Shown here: piece by piece, positions 51,383-62,052 of the stretch
Layout of the letters: the number at the start of each line of letters is the position of its first letter
Numbering within the stretch: position 1 is the first letter of the stretch
NCBI RefSeq assembly: GCF_003576645.1
Contig: NC_044925.1
Location: forward strand, 17,309,846-17,373,845
Source: Ipomoea triloba
Lineage: Eukaryota; Streptophyta; Magnoliopsida; Solanales; Convolvulaceae
Direction: 5' to 3'
DNA length: 64,000 nucleotides
The notes under the pieces: model-generated
What the model was told of the DNA's origin: nothing
Database searches by the model: none
Seen by the model: only the letters and a program-made list of their open reading frames with translations
Program-made: the position numbers and the translations under genes

Positions 51383-53865
51383 TTGCAACTTTAAAAGGTT
51401 TGAGGGCCAAATTGATTTTTCAGGTAAAGTTCTATGGTCTATTGGCACATTTTATGCCAAAAAAAAAAAAAAAAGGTGACATTATTTACCTGGTATTACA
51501 GGTCACTAACATGTAATTATGCATTGATGAACTAAATTGACATGTTTATGTACCTAATTGCAACCTTAAAAAGCTTGAGGGCATAATTGATTTTTTAGGT
51601 AAAGTTCGATGGCCTTTTTGACGCATTTTATGCAAAAAAGTGACATTTACATTACCTGGTATTACAGGTCACTAACAGGTAATTATGCCCTGATGAACTA
51701 AATTGACATGTTTATGTACCTAATTGCAACTTTAAAAAGTTTGAGGGCCTAATTGATTTTTCAGGTAAAGTTCGATGGCCTATTGACACATTTTATGCAA
51801 AAAAAAAAAAAAAAAAAAAATTACATTTTCGTGGTATTACAGGTCACTAACAGGTAATTATGCATTGATGAACTAAATTGACATGTTTATGTACCTAATC
51901 GCAACTTTAAAAAGTTTGAGTGCCTCATTGTTTTTTATGATAAAGTTCGATGGCCTATTTGACACATTTTATGCAAAAAAAAAAAAAAAAAAAAAAAACT
52001 GACATTTACATTTACCTGGTATAACAGGTCACTAACAGGTAATTATGCCTTGAAGAACTAAATTGACATGTTTATGTACATAATTGCAACTTTAAAAAGT
52101 TTGAGGGCTTAATTGACTTTTCAAGTAATGTTCGATGGCCTATTTGACACATTTTATGCTAAAAAAGTGACATTTACATTTACCTGGTATTACAGGTCAC
52201 TAACAGGTAATTATGTCTTGATGAACGAAATTAGCATATTTGTGTACCTAATTGCAACTTTAAAAAGTTAGAGGGCTTAATTGATTTTTCAGGTAAAGTT
52301 CGATGATCTTTTTGACACATTTTACATTTACCTGGTATTACAGGTCACTAACAGGTAATTATGCCCGGATGAACAAAATTGACATGTTTATGTATCTAAT
52401 TACAACTTTAAAAAGTTTGAGGGCCTAATTTTTCAGGTAAAGTTCGATGGCCTATTGACACATTTTATTCAAAAAAAAGTAACATTTACACTTACCTGGT
52501 AAGACAGGTCACTAACAGGTAATTATGCCTTGATGAACTAAATTGATATTTTTATATACCTAATTGCAACTTTAAAAAGTTTGAGGGCCTAATTTATTTT
52601 TCAAGTAAAGGTTGATAGCCTATTAGACACATTTTATGCACAAAAAAAAAAAAAAAGTGACATTTACATAACCTGGTATTATGGTGACTAATAGGTAATT
52701 ATGGCTTAATGAACTAAATTGACATGTTTATGTACCTAATTGCAACTTTAAAAAGTTTGAGAGCCTAATTGATTTTTCTAGTAAAGTTCAATGGCCTTTT
52801 TGAATCATTTTATGCAAAAAAGTGACATTTACATTTATCTGGTATTACAAGTCAGTAACAGGTAATTTTGCCCTAATGAACTAAATTGACATGTTTATGT
52901 ACGTAATTGCAACTTTAAAAAGTTTGAATGTCTAATTGATTTTTCAGGTAAAGTTCGATAGTCTATTGACACATTTTATGCAAAAAAAAAAAAAAAAAAA
53001 AAAAAAAAGAGTGACATTTACATTTACTTAGTATTACAGGTGACTAACAGGTAATTATGCCTTGTTGAACTAAATTGACATGTTTATGTACCTAATTGCA
53101 ACTTTAAAAGTTTGAGGGTCTAATTGATTTTTCAGGTAAAGTTCGATATTCTATTTGACACTTTTTATGCAAAAAAAAAAAAAAAAAGGGACATTTACAT
53201 TTACCTGCTATTACAGGTCACTAACAGGTAATTATGCATTGATGAACTAAATTGACATGTTTATGTACCTAATTACAATTTTAAAAAGTTTGAGTGCCTA
53301 ATTGATTTTTCAAGTAAAGTTCGATAGCCTATTGACACATTTTATGCAAAAAAAAAAAAAAGTGACATTTACATTGATTTTACAGGTCACTAACAAGTAA
53401 TTATGTCTTGATAAACATGTCTAACAGCCCATATTAACAACACAAAAAAAGTGACCTGTAATACCAAGTGATCTGTAATTGGCATGTTTATGTACCTAAT
53501 TTCAACTTTAAAAAGTTTGAGGGTCTAATTGATTTTTCAGGTAAAGTTCGATATTCTATTTGACACTTTTTATGCAAAAAAAAAAAAAAAAAGGGACATT
53601 TACATTTACCTGCTATTACAGGTCACTAACAGGTAATTATGCATTGATGAACTAAATTGACATGTTTATGTACCTAATTACAATTTTAAAAAGTTTGAGT
53701 GCCTAATTGATTTTTCAAGTAAAGTTCGATAGCCTATTGACACATTTTATGCAAAAAAAAAAAAAAAAAAGTGACATTTACATTTACCTGCTATTACAGG
53801 TCACTAACAGGTAATTATGCATTGATAAACATAATTGACATATTTATGTACCTAATTGCACTAAT
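51383..53865. repeat. Satellite-like tandem array, about 14 units of 165-190 bp
   Basis: Each unit contains CAGGTCACTAACAGGTAATT, ATGAACTAAATTGACATG, GCAACTTTAAAAAGTTTGAG and TTTTTCAGGTAAAGTTCGAT, and ends in ACACATTTTATGC plus a run of A of 6 to about 27. I count the GTCACTAAC core at about 51503, 51668, 51841, 52026, 52195, 52346, 52508, 52688, 52852, 53038, 53216, 53388, 53619 and 53798, some diverged. A local rearrangement is at about 53400-53470. No protein is encoded. Confidence 0.9.
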
Positions 53866-54404
53866 CCAAACTTGCTTGCCAAAATGCAAGTTGGTGTTGT
53901 TGACACTAAAAATTCTGTACAATGTTGAATGCATCGTTTGGTCGGGCAGCGAAATTATGTGTAGTTCATAGAAAAGAAAAGATAGAATAGCATGCATACT
54001 ACATCCACCGGAGAAGTAAGTGTTCCGTTCACCACCTCCGCAGTCAAACCGCAAATAATTATGCTGTTATAGTTGCAGATTGATGTATGTAAAAGGAGAG
54101 CAGTACCACGAGTATAAGGGAGTCATGTTCTCTTTTGTGATGGACCATCTCAACTCCACAAGGACAACCACCCCTTCCTGCTGCTTGCTTGGAAGGCTTT
54201 GAAGTGTAGGTGGCAACGAAGAAGAAGCACTAAGGAAGAAGACATAGTTGCAGGTGTCGTCGATGGATGAGTCGTAATCAAAAGTAGGATGGTGGCAATG
54301 CCATGGCAATCGGATGGAGTTTTGGGTGTGTTGTTTTTGCTATTGCAGTTCAACTTGTAAGCGTGTTATTCCAATTCTTCACCGGGCATAGTGAGAAAAA
54401 AGTA
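53858..54404 (-). pseudogene. Ectodomain fragment of the kinase pseudogene (exon-2-like)
   Basis: It matches the intact gene from its intron (GCCAAAATGCAAGTTG-TGTTG, compare 39141) into exon 2: CGGAGAAGTAAG, TCTCAACTCCAC and GGAAGGCTTTGAAGTGTAG. It translates in pieces ([20 protein letters not shown], then VELRWSITKENMTP) with frameshifts and a deletion around 54280. It is interrupted at about 54405 by an insertion and resumes at about 55658. Confidence 0.85.
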
Positions 54405-54863
54405 GGACCGGTCCAAATATTTTATAGGCCCGGGACAAAATTAAAAAAAAAAACCTATTTCAAGTAATCGTTTTTGAACCCAATGTTATTTTCCTTTCAT
54501 ATTAGAATCATTATCATAACATTGATCCTCACAATAGATCAGAGCATATTAGAGTTAGGATCAAAGTAGGGGTGAGCAAACGGTCGGTCGATTTTGTAAC
54601 CGACTGAAAAACCGATTGTAAATTTTGGTCATCATAACCGACCGAAGTAAATGTTCTAACCGAACGAAAACCAATCAACGGTTTCGGTCGGTTATCTCGG
54701 TTAACTGAAAAATCGAAAAAGCAAAGGTATATTAATCCAATCTAAATACTACAAAGTTAAATTGCCTATGCCAAAGTGCTAAATCGAAACACAGTAAGTC
54801 AGTAATGATAGTACAAATTACAACCTACCAAATATAATGCCAATTGTTAAAGTGCTTAATTGC

Positions 54864-54894
<31 letters not shown>

Positions 54895-55657
54895 CAAACA
54901 TACTGCCTGGAAGCACACTACCAAACTTCAAACCTTAATCTATCAAATGAAATATAATAAAATCATTAACATTATTTCTATTATTATACAAAGATTACAA
55001 ATAATAAGGAACGAAGAAATAATTAATTTTTAATTAATTTAGTTAATTAGTGAATTAAACATATTAAACTGACCAGTAAATAATTAAATTTTAAACCCTT
55101 AATTTAGTTAATCAAATATACCGTCCGGTATGAAATGAAAATGCAAATCTGATTAGTTAATCTTCAGTAAATGGCAACAATAATGCATTATGACCTATGG
55201 TAGTTTGGAATGCTGGACGTATTGGTCCATTCTCTATTACATATATAGCATATGCAAATCTGATTAGTAATCACAGACCGATAACCGACACTAAATAACC
55301 GCCAAAAAACTGAAACACCGAAAAATCGATTTTGTTTAAAAAGTAGTAACTGAACCGACCGAAAATCGATTATCGGGCGGTTAACCGCTAATTTGCTCAC
55401 CCCTAGATCAGAGTAATTAGTTGTGATTTTATTAACTGTTCAACTTGTTTTTTATTATAGTTTTTTCATTTCGAGATATATGTTTTTCAGGTCGCATTAT
55501 ATAAAATAAATTTTAAAAAAATTGTGTATAAAAAAAGAAAAAAAACTTAAATTTTTCAAACAAAATTTCCTCCGGTAAGTTTAGTTGTAACATAAATTTC
55601 AACCGTCCTTCTTTTACTTTTTAAATTTTTTATGGGCCCTTCAAGGATGGGCCCGCA
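54405..55657. mobile_element. Insertion in the kinase pseudogene
   Basis: The segment between the two exon-2-like pieces begins GACCGGTCCAAATATTTTAT, then AGGCCCGGGACAAAATT, and ends with GGGCCCTTCAAGGATGGGCC. A related beginning (GCCGATCCGAACATCTTAT, then AGGCCGATGGCAAAATT) is found at 56137-56185, just before MULE copy B, so two members of one element family hit this locus. It hosts the hAT-like element 54567-55405. I could not define its TSD. Confidence 0.5.
54567..55405. mobile_element. hAT-like non-autonomous element
   Basis: The ends TAGGGGTGAGCAAACGG and TTTGCTCACCCCTA are inverted repeats, flanked by the 8-bp repeat GATCAAAG/GATCAGAG (54559-54566 and 55406-55413, one mismatch), the target length of hAT elements. 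Subterminal repeats of CCGACCGAAA/TTTCGGTCGG occur at both ends. The interior is AT-rich, with a poly-A run at about 54865-54890 and no transposase. Confidence 0.8.
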
Positions 55658-56134
55658 CTTGTTGGAAAGCGTTTCCACAACCAAAAAGCATGAAGTTGTT
55701 TCCATATGATGAGTACAAAAAAAGGTTTCAGATAATTTTGAGTTCTGGATAATGGAGAAATTGCTTCCCTTGGCAAGCTGACAGGAAGGAGAGATGAACT
55801 CTTTAATTTTTATCGGACGAGGTATTCATCACCTGAACCCTCGATACATAAAGGGAATGATCAAATGAAAATAGTACAGTGTCTTCTTGTGACGTGATGG
55901 TCCAGTTCCAAACCATTGGAACAACCAACTACTCCTCTGGCAACAGGTTGCTAATCCTTTGAAGGCGGTATCGGGAAGATGAAGTAGCAAGAAAGAAGGC
56001 ATAGTTGCAGGTGTTAAGGGATGAATCTGTGATGATGATTTGGTATGCATTTACATCGTACCCAAGACTAAGATGGCAGTAGTTTATGCAATTGCAATCA
56101 TATGCAAAGTTAGGTGCCGTTGTGGTCTTAGCCG
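55658..56134 (-). pseudogene. Ectodomain fragments of the kinase pseudogene (exon-2-like and exon-1-like)
   Basis: 55658-55800 matches exon 2 of the intact gene (GCGTTTCCACAACCAAAAA-CATGAAGTTGTT). 55815-56134 matches exon 1 (ACAACCA-CT-CTC-GGCA and AAGAAAGAAGGCATAGTTGC; compare 41840-42060) and reads [14 protein letters not shown], with a stop in LPEE*LVVPMVWNWT. Exon 1-like, exon 2-like and kinase pieces thus lie in the same order as in the intact gene at 37-43 kb. The piece is cut at 56134 by a mobile-element end. Confidence 0.85.
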
Positions 56135-56549
56135 AGCCGATCCGAACATCTTATAGGCCGATGGCAAAATTTTTAAAAAATAAAAGAGAAAATTGCCATT
56201 TTGGTCCAATGACTATTGTAGTATTGTTAATTGCTATCCGTGACTTTCAAAAATGTTAATTACGTACCATGACTATGCATTTTTTCTCAATTTTGGTCCT
56301 GCCGGCCAAAAACGGGCGGAAAACATTAAACCCACGTTAATCCTTAATTGAGAGGGGTAAAAAAATCTTTTCCTATTTGTATTATTTGGCCTTTGACTGT
56401 TGTTGATGGTTGGATTTGGGAAAGGGAATATAACCGTTGTTGTTGCGCCCTATTTCGTCCATTTTCATCCACGCGAAGCGAAGAACACAAACGGGACGGC
56501 AGAAACGCAAACAATTGCTACGATTTCGAGCTCCTTCTCCATCAACTAC

Positions 56550-57013
56550 ATGGGTATGAGTAATTTGTCTTCTTCTTCTTCGAATAATGGTAACGAATTC
56601 TACGAATTTGGGGAAAGGTTTCCCATTATACACTGTAAATGTGGTCACCAATTGAAGATTCGAACTTCATGGACGAACGAGAACCCAGGTCGTAGATTTT
56701 GGCTATGCTCTGCTGGTATTGTAAGTATCTTTTATTTTTGTTAGGGTTTGGATTAATGTACTGATTTCGAGAATCTAATTTTGTTTGTTGGTTTTGGAAA
56801 TGCATAAAACAGAGTCGGGTTGGGTGTGGATTTGTGGATTGGTATGATCATCCAATGTGTTCCAGTTCGAAGCGAATAATTCTGGGATTGCTAAAACGCA
56901 TAAATAGACAAGATGAAGCGATATGGGTGTTGAATATGAAGCTTCAAGGTGAAAAGAAGCAGGAGAAGGGCAAAGTGTTTAACAAGATTGTAGGAATATT
57001 ATATTGGTTGTAA
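56550..57013 (+). CDS. GRF-type zinc-finger protein carried by MULE copy B
   Basis: Exon 1 is 56550-56720 and exon 2 is 56813-57013, joined at TATT|GTAAGT and AAAACAG|AG, giving 123 aa. It starts MGMSNLSSSSSNNGNEF. The GRF finger is intact (CKCGHQLKIRTSWTNENP, then GRRFWLC), followed by CGFVDWYDHPMC and IILGLLKRINRQDEA. GRF fingers occur in nucleic-acid enzymes and bind single-stranded DNA in some. Here the gene lies antisense and convergent to the transposase inside the same TIRs. The reading frame, both splice sites and all finger residues are conserved between the two copies while the transposases have decayed. Confidence 0.75.
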
Positions 57014-57402
57014 TCTTTGTAGGTTTTGTTGGTAGTAAATGTTGTGCTTGAAATGAAGACTTATCCTTTGTGATTGTAATGTTTGTAGTAATATTGAATG
57101 AACAGTTTACCTTGAAATGACTACATTTTTGTATTGAAGTGATCCTTTGTAATTTAAGAAATGGCAAGGTTTTGTATGAACACAAGTATTCAATGGCAAT
57201 GAACTGATCCTTTTCATTCATTAAGTAATAACAATTAGAGTACTGGCAGTTGCAAAAACCATTACATTACTGTCAGTTGCAAAAACCATTACACTACTGT
57301 CAAAACCATTCTAAAAGTGCCTGCACATTCTATTGCCAATAACAAAACATTCACAAAAACTGACTACATTTCCAAACATATTCACATCCTTCTAAGCTTC
57401 AT

Positions 57403-60301
57403 TCAATTAATGTTGATAGGGTCATCATTGTTGCCAAAGAATTTGGACTTCAAAGTTGTCTTGCTCCTAGTATAGTATGGCTTCTTGCGGTTGGATTGCC
57501 TTTTCTTTGGACCTCCAACTCTAACTTCATCATGCTCTTGCTGCCTAGTAACTTCATCTGCTTGTTGCTGCCCAGTAACATCCACATCCACATCCTGTTG
57601 CTACTGCCCAACTCCAACTCCACCAATAACCTCCTGCTGCTGCCCAGTAGCTTCAACTACAACCTCCTCTTGCTGCTGCTGCCCATGTTCTTGTTCATGA
57701 TCATGGCTAGAAGTACCTTCACCAAGTACATCTGCTTGCTGCTCGCTAGAAATGTGAATAGGGATCTGTTTTGTTGTATAAATTACTCTTTTCTTTGGCT
57801 TCAATTCAAACAATATAAAAGTGTAAGTTACAATTTTAAAACAAAGCAAGCTTTTGATTCTGGATGGAACATTACAAGTTAAAGAAAGCTTATTACTTTT
57901 GATTTGGATTTGATGGACATTTTCTTGAGTTATGTCCAGGTTGTCTACAAATGCCACAATGCAATTGGATGTGTTTTCTTGAAACAGTCATCCCATCTTG
58001 ACTCAGGGCCACTCAGAAGGGCCTGCCATAGGGTTAATGGAGCAACTATATATCTTCAAATAACTCTCTTTTGAGTAGCATGGATGGACAAAATCAAACA
58101 AAGACACATTGCCATACTTTTTCCATATTGCACAAACTCCATGCTTGCAAAGCACCCCAGAAAAATCCCACTTCCTACAGGAACAAGTTTTCTTTTCCAA
58201 ATCCACCTCTTGTTGGTCCCCATACAACTGACCCACTTCAAACTTAAAGAAATCACTCTGAGTTGCCAAATATCCTGCTGCCTCTTTCTCAACTTTCTTC
58301 AACTTTCCAACAATTGTTGGGCATATCTGTGTCTTCCAACCAGCTGCCTTTTGTCTCTTTTCAAAGAATTTACTCATTAGCATCTTCCTTATGGTTTCAA
58401 GGCAGTCTATAATAGGCTTGTCCCTTGCTACAAGTAAGGATGAATTAAAAGACTCACATATGTTGTTGACCAACATATCACAATGGTTGTGTGTTGAGAA
58501 GTGAGATCTAGACCATTCACTAGGAGACTTATCACCTAACCCCTGATATGCATCCTCATCTAATGCCCTAAGTTTCCTTAAACATTCATTGTAGGAATTC
58601 AGAGTTGTTGCCCTGGCACAAGCCCATAAAGCATCATTTAATGCCTTACCTTGAAACCCTGCTACCTTCATATTAGCATGTAGGTGCCTAACACAGAATC
58701 TGTGCTCCACACCAAGCAAGACCTCCACAAATGCAGGGATTAAACCCTTCTGTTTATCACTTATGAAACAAAATCATATCTCATTATCCTCTATTATCTC
58801 CAAATCCTCCTTAAGTAAATTCAGAAACCAAGACCAAGACTCCTTCTTCTCTCCTTCAACTATAGCATATGCAAGTGGAAAAATGCTATCATTAGCATCA
58901 ACAGTCACAGCAGTCAGCATCATCCCACCTGTTGCACATCTCAAGTGACATCCATCCACACCTATTAAAGGCCTACAGTGTTTGAATTCCAATTTGCTAG
59001 CTTCCCAACATATGTACATTCTCAAGAATCTATCATGTGCATTTTCAGCAATTAAATCACTAGTCTTCACTACACACCTAGTCTTACTGTTTGTCCTTGA
59101 ACACTCAACTACAACCCTCTCCTTGTCATTTCTAGGAGTTCTAATATCTTTCCCATTTTTGAAACCATAACTCTGAACTGCTTCTCTAAACTCTTGTTTG
59201 GTTGCAAATGTCATGCCTAATGTAAATTCAGGATCATTCATGTCTGTGGCAGCTCTAAAAATAGGCCATTTACTATCACCATCACTATCAGATTCCATTA
59301 GTGAAGCATCATCAGAGAAGTTTATGTCATCAATATCATTTGGTTTCACTACTTGATGTTCTGTTTTAACACTTTCACTTTCCATTGAAACTCCAACATC
59401 ACCCTCCTCATCCTTATTCAAAGGCTGAACCTCAATCTCCACCTCACTTTTCCATTGACCTTTAGGTTCATCTACCTTAACTTCTGCCTCAATAAAATCA
59501 TTGACATCCATAGTATCAACCCAAATCTCCAACATCTGACCATCTTTCATTCCATTACTTAAAGCTTTCTCAACATCATTATCTATTTGAAGTAAGTTCA
59601 ACCTACCATTTGCAAAGTCATAAATGTATGCTCCTATTTCAGAATAGCCTAGATCTTTTACCTTATCCTGGAAGAATTGTATGCATACTTCCTTAGTTGG
59701 CACACTTTCATAAATTTCTACATCACCCCCCATATACTTAAATTCAGTTTGCCTACTTATTACTCCATTATGATAAATAAATATGTCCATTGGGACACAT
59801 TCATACCCTGTAAAGCACCCAAAAGGTAAGAACACTGTATAAGTCCAACATATGCACATGGCCTATCAACAAAAAGCTAAGCATAAGGGTCCCACATTGA
59901 ATTGTGTTTTTTTTTATCAAGCATATACACATAGCACAACATAGTTATCAATTTGTTGGTCCCCACAACAATACTATACTACTTTACCCTAAACCATATC
60001 ATCAAAACTTCAGATGTATAAAATCATTGGTCCCCACTAGTACTATTATCACAAGTATCTTTACTGTAAAATTGGTCCCCACCTTAAAAATTCACACTAT
60101 ATATACAGCAGAAGCCTACACATTCACGGATGCAATGCTAATGAACTCAATACTATACACACACAACATATACAATCAAAAACGACAAAATGTCATTCCA
60201 ACTGTGAAAGATGTCAAATTCATTTGGAACTGAAAGATAAATGAATTACTTGCTTGGAGATGTTTGGCCGCAATACCCATTTGCCCAGCAGAGGACGGCA
60301 T
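57403..60301 (-). pseudogene. MuDR-family transposase, copy B (dead)
   Basis: Likely exon 1 is 60301-60250 and exon 2 starts at 59807 after TTTACAG. Compared with copy A it lacks the 333 bases matching 27106-27438 (most of the MuDR DNA-binding region, including CSQPGCPW) with TCA at both breakpoints; the frame is kept. A TGA follows EDLEIIEDNEI (58771-58773). The rest reads on as FCFISDKQKGL, CESFNSSLL, the SWIM finger CSCRKW-GVLCKHGVCAIW and the knuckle HCGICRQPGHNSRKC in frame. The last intron has lost its acceptor (TTTCAG in A, TTTGAA here), and a TAG sits near 57600. Confidence 0.85.
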
Positions 60302-60723
60302 AGCTATTCGAATGGCTACTTGAAAGGAAGTTGATGGCGACCAAGTTTCCTAACTTCTCTCAGTTCTTTCTTCGATTTTGTCTTCGATTTTGTCTTCTTC
60401 CAATTTTCTCTCCCTCTGCGATTGTTTCTCGTCCTTGTTCAATTAGGTTTTAGGTTTGAATAGATTTGGGGAAATTGAGTTTAGTCAATCCGGATACAGT
60501 CAAAGGCCAAATAATAAAAATAGGAAAAGACTTTTTTACCCCTCTCAATTAAGGATTAACGTGGATTTAATGTTTCCCGGCCGTTTTTGGCCGGCAATTT
60601 GGCCAGCTGGACCAAAATTGAGGAAAAAATGCATAGTCATGGTACGTAATTAACATTTTTGAAAGTCGCGGATAGCAATTAACAGTACTACAATAGTCAT
60701 TGGACCAAAATGGCAATTTTCTC

Positions 60724-62052
60724 AGACTTTAATTACTGAGTAAGAATTGAATAATTGAGAACATAATTTTCTAAACTTGATAGTCGATGACTAATTTGTG
60801 AACTATGGCATAGTCGAGAGACCATTTTGCGTATTTACTCACTAATAATAAACAAATAAAATTCCATGCTCTAACCTACATAAATATAAGTAGAAATAAC
60901 TTGCATCATAAAGTCGTCAATCCATATCTTCTTCATCTTGACACTTTTAGCCTTAAAAATTCTAGTTTTACCTCTTTTTTTTTATCAAATATTCAAATGC
61001 TTTACACATATCTTCTTCATCAAATCCATGACCATTAGTCATCACTTGTTCATAAATGTCATTTTCATTGATGCCACAATTTAAAAACTAAATGGGTTTT
61101 GTAAAATTTTACAAAAATGTTGAAAGAAAGAATACCTTTTTGAGGTTACACAATGAAATTGATGAAAATTATTCGAAATTGACGTACACCAGATAGAATT
61201 TTTCATATTTATAAAATTCAAAGAAAACAATTAAAATTGAAGTTGGAATAAACTCATTTTTATACATTGAGCTAATGTCCTAAGCCAAATTTAAATTTCA
61301 TAAATCAAATTTTGATTTCCAATATTGGTTTCAAAAATGTAACTTTTCAATATTGGTTTCAGAAATGTAACTTGAGAGATGAGAGAAGAGAGACGAGAAA
61401 ATAAAATTAAACAAAAAAATCAAGAAACATCTTCCAACTAAGATATTCAGTAAAAAATAAAAATAGGACATTTTTCTCGTTGACTTTTAATTTTATTTTC
61501 TTTGAATACTCAAACACAAAAAAAAAATTAAAAAAATTAAAAAAAAAATTCAGAAAATAACTTTCAAAAGTCATTTTTCGAGTTCTCAAGCAAACCCCTA
61601 ATTATTATTTCTACATCCTTACAATATTCTCTCACTTTTAAAACTAGTCCATTTTCACATCACATTGTAATATAATAACAAAAATAAAAATAAAAATAAA
61701 GCACAAAAGGCTGCCATGAGCCTTTTGTAAAGCCTTGCAAGATCATTTCATCAACTCAAAATTGAAGATTGGAAGGAATACTTGTGTGCGATTTTCGCCT
61801 TGCAAGACACCAAATAATTTGCCTCAACATTATTACATGATGTATAGTTTGCCTCTCAACTANCCTCAACATTATTACATGATGTATAGTTTGCCTCTCA
61901 ACTAACAACGGAACATTCAATTACAACTTACACCACAAGTCCATAACAAAAATGCTCTTGTACGTTGTAAAATGTACTAATACTACAGGCCGTTTTATCT
62001 TCAAGAATCACAACTCTAAAAATATTACCACTACGCAGACTTGAATAGAAAT
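60724..62052. other. Intergenic DNA with a half MULE terminus and an N join
   Basis: No gene is seen. 60724-60842 ends in the complement of GAGTAAATACGCAAAATGG, a MULE-type terminus like that of the Pack-MULE. The rest is AT-rich with homopolymer tracts. At 61821-61905 CCTCAACATTATTACATGAT and the following 20 bases are present twice around a single N at 61863, probably an assembly overlap. Confidence 0.55.

Larger units (their letters stand above)
56186..60723 (-). mobile_element. MuDR-type MULE, copy B
   Basis: It is bounded by GAGAAAATTGCCATTTTGG and CCAAAATGGCAATTTTCTC, with the same TIRs, transposase and GRF gene as copy A but inverted. It is shorter, partly because of a 333-base in-frame deletion in the transposase. 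Part of the left TIR (about 56300, CCTGCCGGCCAAAAACGGGC) has lost a few bases present in the other three TIRs. No clear 9-bp target repeat is visible. Confidence 0.85.

Noticed and set aside
51383..53865. A CRISPR-like repeat array
   Set aside because: Units are 165-190 bases without spacer structure, with variable A runs, in a plant nuclear context.
56348..56549. N-terminal extension of the GRF gene into the MULE TIR
   Set aside because: The upstream frame is TIR sequence and is not conserved as coding in copy A; the Met before NLSSSSSNN is the better start.
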